A DNA stretch of 9,542 bases, taken from assembly GCA_039029935.1 (NCBI GenBank), contig JBCCFC010000455.1, positions 1 to 9,542 on the forward strand. Reading direction: 5' to 3'. Origin of the DNA: G039029935 sp039029935. GTDB taxonomy: Bacteria; Chloroflexota; Anaerolineae; Caldilineales; Caldilineaceae. Of this stretch, positions 1-6,700 are shown in pieces. A model generated the notes under the pieces. It was not told the DNA's origin and searched no databases. It was given only the letters and a program-made list of their open reading frames with translations. Position numbers and translations under genes: made by a program. Numbering within the stretch: position 1 is the first letter of the stretch; each line of letters starts with the position of its first letter.

Positions 1-130
1 AGCGAACCGTGATTCTGACGCAGCAGAATCTGTGGTATCTGTTCTCGAAGACACGGCGTACCTGACCAGAAATGCGTCCAGCCTGTCAAGTGTTGACGTT
101 CCCGATTTTTTGCGAAAAGTCGGCCATTGA
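1..130 (+). CDS. possible C-terminal end of an unidentified convergent gene (partial)
   Basis: A plus-strand frame with codons beginning at base 2 is open from the window edge to a TGA at 128-130, giving 42 residues that end in VDVPDFLRKVGH. Nearly half of the codons begin with G, which is typical of real coding sequence, and the frame ends convergently with the binding-protein gene on the other strand. I do not recognise the protein. A second plus frame (3-65) and a minus frame (147 down to 1) are also open here, so the call is tentative; only sequence to the left of the window can decide. No terminator with a T-tract was seen between this stop and the opposing stop at 175. Confidence 0.33.
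   Translation, partial: ANRDSDAAESVVSVLEDTAYLTRNASSLSSVDVPDFLRKVGH
85..97. repeat. 13-bp palindrome
   Basis: GTCAAGTGTTGAC is a perfect inverted repeat of 5-bp arms around a 3-base centre. It lies in the convergent end region and inside the possible plus-strand frame. It has no T-tract and is not a convincing terminator by itself. Confidence 0.4.
102..123. repeat. 22-base hairpin-forming inverted repeat in the convergent region
   Basis: The arms CCGATTTTT and GAAAAGTCGG pair around a TGCG loop. Read as plus-strand RNA this gives 9 pairs including one G-U; on the minus strand the same position is a C-A mismatch. No U-run follows on either strand, so it is at most a weak terminator or an mRNA-end structure for the binding-protein transcript, whose stop codon is about 50 bases upstream on the minus strand. 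Confidence 0.4.
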
Positions 131-174
131 CACCTCTTACACCTCATACCCCTACAAAATACTTACATCACCAT

Positions 175-1530
175 CTATGCACGTGGCAATTCCATAATCT
201 CCTGACATGCATCCTGTACCGCCTGCATTCCCTCTTCAAACGGCACATTGCCGTGGAACAACTCTGGCATGGTGTTGGCCCAGTTGTCCTGTAGCTCTTG
301 GAAGCGCAAGTTTGATGGAATTGGGAAGGAGCCGTCGAGTGCATCATCGCGATAGAGCTTGTTCAGCACACGCTCAAAGATTGGGTGTGATTGGCTCAAC
401 AGCGTTTCATCTTCCCACACAGAGAAGCGTGCATTGGGCTGACCTGTACCCTGCTCCAACGCAGACCACAATCCAGCCTCGGTTGAGGAGAGATAGAGCA
501 GCAAGTCTACCGCCTCATCCGGATGGTTGGTCTCTGAGTAACAGGAGTAGTTAGATGTGAAGGCGGTGAATCCGCGTGATCCATCTGGCCCATACGGGAA
601 GATGGCGAAATCAACATTGAATGAATCACCAATTTCAGTGATGTAGCGATTAACACTATACGAACCAGTCACATCGCTGGCGAGCGCACCCGCTGTAAAG
701 TCAACGCCTTCCAGCATCATCTCCTGTGGGACAGCAACATTGCGGTCAGCGCGCAATGACCAAATCCACTCTGCCGCTTCAATGTTGGTGTCATCCATGT
801 TAAAGACGAAGTTATCGTGGCTTTCATCCATAATCTCTGCACCAAAGGCGCGCACCAATGACTGGAAGTCATAGTAGTTGCCTGGCCAGTAGTCTGTGCC
901 ATACATGTTGTTGTCAATATCGGTTAAGGACTCGGCAATGTCGCGATATTGCATCACATCCCACTCGTCATCCACTGGCAGTGGCACACCCTTTTCTTCC
1001 CAATAGTCTACATTGATGGCGACCAACGCTGGGTTGCCTGGGTGAATCTCGTATGGCAAACCATAGAGTGCGCCATCCAGATAACCACCCGCCAGTGCCG
1101 CTGGGAAGAAGTCATCCAACTTCGCATCTTCGGCACGCACTTCCATCATGTCATCCAACGCCAAGAACATGCCCTTGGACGCTGAGAATGGGAACCATTT
1201 GATGCCGCTGAAGACCAAATCCCAGAGTGTACCCGAAGCCGAACGCGCCAATTGCAGCTTGCCCATCTCACCGTAGACCACTTCCTCAATGGTCAAATCG
1301 ACATCTGGGTTTTCATCTGCCCAGCGAGCAGCAAATTCACGTTGCCAATCATGCAAGACAGCGGCAAAGGTCGCAATGCTCATTTCCTTCTTGGCTGCAT
1401 CTGGTGCATCGCCACCCTCAGATGATCCACCAGGACCAGCCGCTGGCGCACAAGCAGCTAAGGCCAAGGCCGCAGAACCTGCGCCCATCAATTTCAAGAG
1501 ATTACGACGACTCAGTTTTTGATCGTGCAT
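175..1530 (-). CDS. extracellular solute-binding protein family 1 (sugar ABC transporter lipoprotein)
   Basis: This 451-residue protein is the substrate-capturing component of a carbohydrate importer and should sit lipid-anchored outside the membrane. The N-terminus shows a twin-arginine motif (S7-R8-R9-N10-L11-L12-K13), a hydrophobic stretch and a lipobox L24-A25-A26-C27, followed by a Gly/Ser/Pro-rich flexible segment to about residue 45. The mature part is acidic and rich in aromatic residues, with the usual size and layout of MalE/UgpB-like binding proteins. I chose ATG 1528-1530 because GGAGG stands 5 bases upstream and the signal peptide then starts correctly. The frame could extend to 1605, but that would put 25 extra residues before the signal peptide. 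It is the last gene of the operon, after both permeases. The substrate cannot be read from sequence; a sugar or oligosaccharide is most likely. Confidence 0.93.
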   Translation of the reverse strand: MHDQKLSRRNLLKLMGAGSAALALAACAPAAGPGGSSEGGDAPDAAKKEMSIATFAAVLHDWQREFAARWADENPDVDLTIEEVVYGEMGKLQLARSASGTLWDLVFSGIKWFPFSASKGMFLALDDMMEVRAEDAKLDDFFPAALAGGYLDGALYGLPYEIHPGNPALVAINVDYWEEKGVPLPVDDEWDVMQYRDIAESLTDIDNNMYGTDYWPGNYYDFQSLVRAFGAEIMDESHDNFVFNMDDTNIEAAEWIWSLRADRNVAVPQEMMLEGVDFTAGALASDVTGSYSVNRYITEIGDSFNVDFAIFPYGPDGSRGFTAFTSNYSCYSETNHPDEAVDLLLYLSSTEAGLWSALEQGTGQPNARFSVWEDETLLSQSHPIFERVLNKLYRDDALDGSFPIPSNLRFQELQDNWANTMPELFHGNVPFEEGMQAVQDACQEIMELPRA

Positions 1531-1535
1531 TTTTT

Positions 1536-1540
1536 CCTCC
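1536..1540 (-). promoter_or_regulatory. ribosome binding site of the binding-protein gene
   Basis: On the minus strand the sequence reads GGAGGAAAAAATG, a full Shine-Dalgarno core with 5-base spacing. It fixes the start codon at 1530 rather than the more upstream in-frame ATG at 1605. Confidence 0.85.
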
Positions 1541-1576
1541 AAGATAAGTAGTATAAAGATGAATTGACTGGCGTAG

Positions 1577-1596
1577 GGGCTTGATACATCAAGCCC
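1577..1596 (-). other. strong intercistronic hairpin between MalG-like permease and binding-protein genes
   Basis: GGGCTTGATACATCAAGCCC is a perfect inverted repeat with 9-bp arms and a 2-base centre (realistically 8 bp with a 4-base loop). It lies 22 bases after the permease stop and about 36 bases before the binding-protein Shine-Dalgarno sequence. No T-run follows on the minus strand, so it is not a canonical terminator. Hairpins between permease and binding-protein genes commonly act as mRNA-stability or partial-termination elements that set different protein levels; that role here is inference. Confidence 0.6.
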
Positions 1597-1618
1597 ACCA
1601 ATCAATCAGACACATAAA

Positions 1619-2539
1619 TTAACCTTTGATGCCAGAGAGCGCAATACCCTGCACAAAATAACGCTGTGTGGTGAAGAACAGAATGATCACAGGGGCAATC
1701 ACCATCACGGACGCGGCCATGAGCAGATGCTCGGTGGGTTCACCTGCCATTTCGGGTTGACTCTTGAAGTAGTTCAGCCCCACCGCCAAGGTGAACTTTT
1801 CACGTAGTTGCAGATAGATCAACGGGTTGACAAAATCATTCCAACTGGCAATAAAGGTGATGACACCGATGGTGGCGATGACGGGTTTGCAGAGCGGAAT
1901 CAGAATACGCCAGAAGATTTGCCAATAGCTGGCCCCATCAATCAAGGCCGCTTCATCCAACTCTCTCGGCAAAGTCATAATAAATTGGCGTATCAGGAAG
2001 ATGGCAAAGGCTGTTCCGCCAAACCAGAAGGGAACCCAGAGCGGATAGAGAGTATTGATCCAGCCTAACCGGTGAAAGAGAACAAATTGCGGAATCAAGG
2101 TAACTTGGGCTGGAATCATCATTGTGCCCAGCGTGACGATAAAAATAAATTCTCGACCCCGATAGCGGAAACGGGCAAAGGAATAGGCCACCAATGAAGA
2201 TGTCAGAATGGTGCCAGTGGTTGTCATCAAGACGACAAAGGTGCTATTCCAAAACCAGCGCAAAAAAGGCTGCATTTCTAAGACGCGTGGATAGTTACCC
2301 CATTGTGGAATTTCTGGCGTGAAGGTAGGTGGAAAGGTGTTGATCTCTTGGGGGCTTTTGAGCGAACTCATCACGGTCCAGAAGAAGGGGAACATAAAGA
2401 TGAGCGCAAGAAAAATCGCCATCGCATAGAGCCAGAGGATGGACGGCTTAAATGGAGTACGCCGTGTACGGGGGGTTGCTTGCGACTGCCCCAGATTGGC
2501 GATTGGTGCCCCTGTGTAAACATCCGTTTGTGTTGCCAT
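1619..2539 (-). CDS. carbohydrate ABC transporter permease, MalG-like
   Basis: This 306-residue inner-membrane protein is one half of the importer's transmembrane channel. After a polar N-terminus of about 30 residues it has six likely membrane segments (roughly 32-54, 98-121, 130-152, 162-184, 216-238 and 270-291). The cytoplasmic EAA loop, E196-A-A-L-I-D-G202 continuing to I214-P215-L216, is the docking site for the ATPase and identifies the binding-protein-dependent transport permease family. Length, the Asn-Tyr pair in the first periplasmic loop and the C-terminal GIKG tail fit the MalG/UgpE/AraQ group. The start is 3 bases after the upstream permease stop, with its Shine-Dalgarno sequence inside the end of that gene. 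Confidence 0.94.
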   Translation of the reverse strand: MATQTDVYTGAPIANLGQSQATPRTRRTPFKPSILWLYAMAIFLALIFMFPFFWTVMSSLKSPQEINTFPPTFTPEIPQWGNYPRVLEMQPFLRWFWNSTFVVLMTTTGTILTSSLVAYSFARFRYRGREFIFIVTLGTMMIPAQVTLIPQFVLFHRLGWINTLYPLWVPFWFGGTAFAIFLIRQFIMTLPRELDEAALIDGASYWQIFWRILIPLCKPVIATIGVITFIASWNDFVNPLIYLQLREKFTLAVGLNYFKSQPEMAGEPTEHLLMAASVMVIAPVIILFFTTQRYFVQGIALSGIKG

Positions 2540-2542
2540 CGT

Positions 2543-3520
2543 TTATTCACCTCCGTAGTAAACCCAGCGTCGTGAAGTTGCCAACTGTAGATAGGTAAAG
2601 ATCAACAAAATCACCACAAAAATCCATGCCAAGGCCGCCCCATAACCCATGCGATAGTAGGCAAAGGCTTGTTGATAGATGTGTAGTGCATAGAACCAAG
2701 TAGAGTAGGAGGGGCCTCCTTGTGTCGCCACAAAAGCAAGAGTAAAGACTTTGAGCGCACCGATCACACCGAGAATCAGATTAAAGAGCAGTGTGGGTGA
2801 AATCATTGGCAACGTCACATTGCGGAATTTGGCCCATGCCCCTGCCCCATCAATCTCAGCCGCTTCCAACAACTCCTGCGGCACACCCTGTAGCCCCGCA
2901 AGGAAGATGAGCATGGTGTTGCCCCCCAACGCTGCCCAGAGGCTGATGATGATCAGTGCAGGCAATGCCCATTCCTTTGAGGTCAGCCAGCCTGGTCCTG
3001 CAACGTCTAGTAGTGTCTGCAACATGGAGTTGATGGGGCCAACACGTGGATGGAAAAGCCAGACCCAGAGGACAGCAAGGGCAACCGCTGGTGTCAGGTG
3101 TGGCAGGAAAAACAAGGTGCGAAAAACATTCGTGCCCTTGAGCTTCTGGTTAAGCAGAATCGCCAGTCCCAACGATCCGACAATGGTGATGGGGACAACG
3201 GCCAGCGAGTAGTAGAAGGTGCGTCCCAATGACGGCCAGAAGAGTTTGTCACCTGTAAATGCACGTGTGAAATTTTCCATACCAATATATCTGGGGGCTG
3301 AGAGAACATCATATTCTGTCACGGCAAAAAACATGGAGGCGATGATGGGTCCAATCCAAAAGACAATCAACCCAATTAGCCAGGGGATGAGGAAAATATA
3401 GCCCCATCGGGCTTCTTTGGCCTCTAATACGGACGATGCTCCGGCCAACCGTCCAAAAAGACCAACTTTCTTTTGTGTATATTGTGAATAATTAGGCGTG
3501 GTTTCTGCTATCGCCGCCAT
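2543..3520 (-). CDS. carbohydrate ABC transporter permease, MalF-like
   Basis: This 325-residue protein is the other half of the importer channel and the first gene of the operon. The cytoplasmic N-terminus of about 40 residues is followed by six likely membrane segments (about 41-63, 103-125, 136-157, 186-208, 242-263 and 292-313). The EAA docking loop is at 219-238 (E219-A-A-E-I-D-G225, ending T-L-P). This compact form without the large periplasmic domain of E. coli MalF is the usual UgpA/MsmF/AraP type. I prefer ATG 3518-3520 over the in-frame ATG 3530-3532, because GGAGGT lies 4 bases before the former and overlaps the latter, which itself has no Shine-Dalgarno sequence. An ATPase gene is missing on both sides, so an MsmK/UgpC-type subunit encoded elsewhere is expected. 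Confidence 0.93.
   Translation of the reverse strand: MAAIAETTPNYSQYTQKKVGLFGRLAGASSVLEAKEARWGYIFLIPWLIGLIVFWIGPIIASMFFAVTEYDVLSAPRYIGMENFTRAFTGDKLFWPSLGRTFYYSLAVVPITIVGSLGLAILLNQKLKGTNVFRTLFFLPHLTPAVALAVLWVWLFHPRVGPINSMLQTLLDVAGPGWLTSKEWALPALIIISLWAALGGNTMLIFLAGLQGVPQELLEAAEIDGAGAWAKFRNVTLPMISPTLLFNLILGVIGALKVFTLAFVATQGGPSYSTWFYALHIYQQAFAYYRMGYGAALAWIFVVILLIFTYLQLATSRRWVYYGGE
2547..2554 (-). promoter_or_regulatory. ribosome binding site embedded in the upstream gene end (translational coupling)
   Basis: On the minus strand GGAGGTGA forms the Gly-Gly-Glu codons that end the MalF-like permease, followed by TAA, three bases and the ATG of the MalG-like permease. The Shine-Dalgarno core lies about 7-10 bases before that ATG. 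The arrangement implies termination-reinitiation coupling and roughly 1:1 synthesis of the two channel subunits. Confidence 0.75.
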
Positions 3521-3524
3521 GCCA

Positions 3525-3530
3525 ACCTCC
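3525..3530 (-). promoter_or_regulatory. ribosome binding site of the MalF-like permease gene
   Basis: The minus strand reads GGAGGTTGGCATG: a full Shine-Dalgarno core with ideal spacing to ATG 3518-3520. It overlaps an upstream in-frame ATG at 3530-3532 and therefore argues for the shorter start. Confidence 0.75.
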
Positions 3531-3573
3531 ATCTCGTTTGTACAGTAGCTTACGAAGTGCGTAGTATGGCTTT

Positions 3574-3601
3574 ATTATAACAGAAATTTTTTTGATGTCA
3601 A
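3574..3601 (-). promoter_or_regulatory. perfect-consensus housekeeping promoter of the sugar importer operon
   Basis: On the minus strand TTGACA (3601 down to 3596) and TATAAT (3579 down to 3574) are separated by 16 bases. Both hexamers match the sigma70/SigA consensus exactly and the spacer is rich in A and T. Transcription would start near 3567, giving a leader of about 45 bases before the ATG at 3520. A match this strong suggests high basal activity, probably limited by a repressor, or an occasion where the apparent operon activator is not needed for RNA polymerase binding. Confidence 0.8.
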
Positions 3602-3624
3602 ATGAGTACAAAATTGAATATCAG

Positions 3625-3634
3625 CAAACGCTTG
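3625..3634. promoter_or_regulatory. possible CG-centred operator upstream of the importer promoter
   Basis: CAAACGCTTG is an imperfect palindrome centred on CG, resembling the core of LacI/GalR-family operators (CAAnCGnTTG). It lies 24 bases upstream of the -35 hexamer. The position suits an activator or an upstream operator better than direct steric repression. Short matches of this kind occur by chance, so this is weak evidence. Confidence 0.25.
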
Positions 3635-3677
3635 GCAACTAATGTTTGTGCTAGACTGACCACACGACCACGCTCAA

Positions 3678-3716
3678 TTCAACCCGTATTAGGATGCTGA
3701 CGGCTGATTAGTTGAA
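3678..3716 (+). other. interrupted inverted repeat with adjoining T-run in the regulator/importer gap
   Basis: TTCAAC-CCGT and ACGG-(7 bases)-GTTGAA form a bulged stem around a 12-base loop, followed on the plus strand by AGC and six T (3720-3725). Read on the plus strand it resembles an imperfect intrinsic terminator, yet no plus-strand gene precedes it. On the minus strand, where the large regulator ends at 3755, the T-run is on the wrong side. It may be a transcript-end structure. The remainder of 3602-3754 holds nothing else I recognise. Confidence 0.25.
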
Positions 3717-3754
3717 AGCTTTTTTAGCAACCAATGGGGTTTTGTCGCGAAATT

Positions 3755-6700
3755 TTACAAAGTCTCGATAAAATCAGAAACCCGTTGACGTGTTTCGGCT
3801 GCGGTCGCTGGATGTTGTGCAATGGCTTGTAGGTCAAGGGTGAATTGTTTCGGCTCACCTTGGTTGGTCGTTCCTGCTTGCTGGGTACGCTTGAGCGTGA
3901 GACAGGCAAGCCCAGCCTGTGCTTCTAGGCGAATGGGCAATGCATGGGTTTCCAGCGTTTCCTCATAAATTTGTTGAAAATGAGCTTCTGCCTCTGCAAA
4001 TTCACCCAGCCCCATCAATGCCCACCCCAGTGTTGGCAACGCTTTGGCGCGTTGTGACTGTTGATGTTTGTCAAAACTATTGGCGAGCAGTGCCTTTGCC
4101 TCTATATAGTTGCCCGTCTGCTCGGCCAGACACCCTTGTCCCCACCGTCCTTGGGCGATTAACACGCCAAATTGATAGTACTCGGCCACAGCCAGGCCCT
4201 CTTGATAGCACTGCCGAGCGTCATCCAGTCGTCCTTGTAAGCGTAATGGATCACCCATAAAAATGAGCGCGTCGGCCAATGCATGTTTCATGTTGCGTTC
4301 ATGGGCGATTTCGATGCAGACCTCAAAACAGGCGGCTGCACCCACATAATTCCCCATACGCATTTCGGCCAGCCCCAACAGTCTCTGACATAGCGTCATC
4401 CCCCAACCCCACCCCAACGGTTTGATGACATCCACTAGCTGGCTGAGGTCTTGTTGCACCTTACGATAGTCCCCCAGAAGGCACTCAATTTCGGCCAGAC
4501 AAATGATCGAAAGGGCTTTTGTATTCTCATTATAGGACTCTCCCAAACACTTTGCTTCTTTCAGTAACTGGTGCGCCTTTTGCAAATTGCTCGACCGTAG
4601 AAAGCTGCCTAAGAGAACCCTGCACATGAATTTTGGATAGATAGCGTCGGTTGGTTCCAATTTTGCAAAACTGGCGCGCATATATCTCTCTGCCTGCGCA
4701 GCTTTTCCTTGCCGCGCCACACTCATTGCCATATGGGTTTGGAGATGACCCAGGAGAATCGAGATGGGGTGGTTGGGTGGGTATCCATGCTCCATATCAA
4801 GATTTTCGTAATATGTATAGGCATAGTGGAACAGGTCAAACATATCCGCATAGATGCCTTGGCTTTCCATCAGGTGATTTAAGACAGTTGAACACATCGT
4901 CAGTTCTTGAATAAGATGGTGTCGAACACCTTGACGCCATCCGGTACGTACATTATCTATTTCTGCCATGATCTGTGCGATCACTGTTGTCTGTTCTTTT
5001 CGGGTAATTAGTATGAGTCGCTCTCGCAAAAATGCTAAATAGTACTCTGCAAAGTCTCTTTCTGTTTGTTTCACCTGTTCCGCATCCTGCGCCAACTTAC
5101 GACGCGCAAACTCACGGATGCTCCGGTGGAGTGTGTAACGAATTTCATCACCTGCCATGCTACCACTGTTTGCATTTGCACGCTTGAGGAGTGATTGGTT
5201 GAAGAGTGACATCATCAACGGGCGTGATGCGTTCATGATGGTTTGGGCAGCGTGAAAGCTAAATGTGTTTGGGAAGATCGACAATCTGGCAATCAAACCT
5301 TGCTCTTTCGGTGTAAGCAGAGACCAAGACCGTTCAAACACCCGCTCCAGCGACCGTTGATCTTCGGGAATATCACTGATATCTCCGCTCAACGTGGTGA
5401 GACTTTGCGTCAATTCTTCAGCAAGTTGCGTACAACTCAGCAGGGGCAGCATACCCGCTGCCAGCTCAATCCCCAAGGGTAGCCCTTCGACGAGATGACA
5501 AATTTGGACAATACTCTTGGCACTCTGTGGGTCCAGTTCAAAGAACGGGTCGACATCTTGCGCACGTTGGACAAAAAACGCAAAGGCTTCGCTCTGCGCC
5601 AATAAGTCCTCCGCAGATTCACTCTCTACGTGAACGGCAGGTTCCTCAATAGATGTGGTTATAGATGTAGATGTGGCTGCTGTGTCTGGTTGTGGAGGCA
5701 AAGAAAGTTGATCCAACAAAAGTAGTTTTTCACCACGCACATTCAGACGCACACGCGATGTCACCAACACTGTCAATCCCGACGCATGAGTCAACAATGA
5801 CACAATGGATTGGCGCGCATCCACCAACTGCTCAAAGTTATCGAGAATCAACAGCAGTTGACGATTTCGGAGATAGTTCTGAAGCTGTGTCCAACAGGAT
5901 ACTTGACCTTGAATATCGCACCCAATCTGCTCCGCAATGACTGTCCCGATGGCCTCATAGGACTCTGGCTCGGCGGCAGCGTGAACTGGGGGATTCCTTT
6001 GGGGATCCCCTTGGTGATTCGGTTGTGAATCGCTGGCAAGGTTAATTTCATTCGTGTCAATACCTGCCAAGGAGATGAAGAAGAATCCATCTGGAAACGC
6101 CTCCGGATGTGTTTCTAACAAACGCAATCCCGCCGTCTGTGCCAAGGTTGTTTTGCCCATGCCCCCCGCGCCGATAATGGTGAACAAGCGACAGGATGGC
6201 TGGATCAACTGTTGTACGATGTGATTTAGCTCTTTTTTACGACCCACAAAAGTATGGAGAGGATAGCCCAAATTGTGCTGTGGTGTCTGTGTGCGATGAC
6301 TCGATGTTGATGTCTGGTCTGATACAGTGTCTGATCCTGTATTTGAGCTTGTGAAAGTCCTTTCGACAGTAATGGTTTCGGTGGTGACCGTTTCGGTTGT
6401 TGTTTTTTCAGTGATTGTTCTCTCAGTCGCAACGTTGTTGATTGAGGGGCTGTTTGTTGAGGCACTGTTTGTTGAGGCACTGTTTGTTGAGACACTGTTT
6501 GTTGAGGCATCAGCAACAATTTGGTTATGCGTCCGTTGTTGATGTGATGCTGGCTTACCTTGATAAACAGGTGTCGTCTGTTGATATGAGTGTCGTGGCA
6601 TACCAATTGTGGGCGGTTCTGGCGATACAGGCTGATTCTGACGAGGCTTCGTTTGCCGTAACTCTTCATACAAGGATGTCAACTCTGGCGAGGGGGGGAG

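Noticed and set aside
717..917. Small alternative-frame minus-strand gene inside the binding-protein gene
   Set aside because: It lies wholly inside a well-supported gene in another frame, with no ribosome binding site or recognisable protein feature.
1531..1605. 25-residue N-terminal extension of the binding protein
   Set aside because: It would place extra sequence before a textbook Tat/lipoprotein signal peptide and would ignore the GGAGG site just before ATG 1530; it also covers the intercistronic hairpin.
3678..3725. Intrinsic terminator of the large regulator
   Set aside because: The T-run is on the plus-strand side of the stem; on the minus strand, where the regulator is transcribed, no U-tract follows, and the stem has a 7-base bulge.
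6431..6505. CRISPR-like or intergenic repeat array
   Set aside because: The 15-bp units are contiguous, without spacers, in frame, and encode a low-complexity protein linker.
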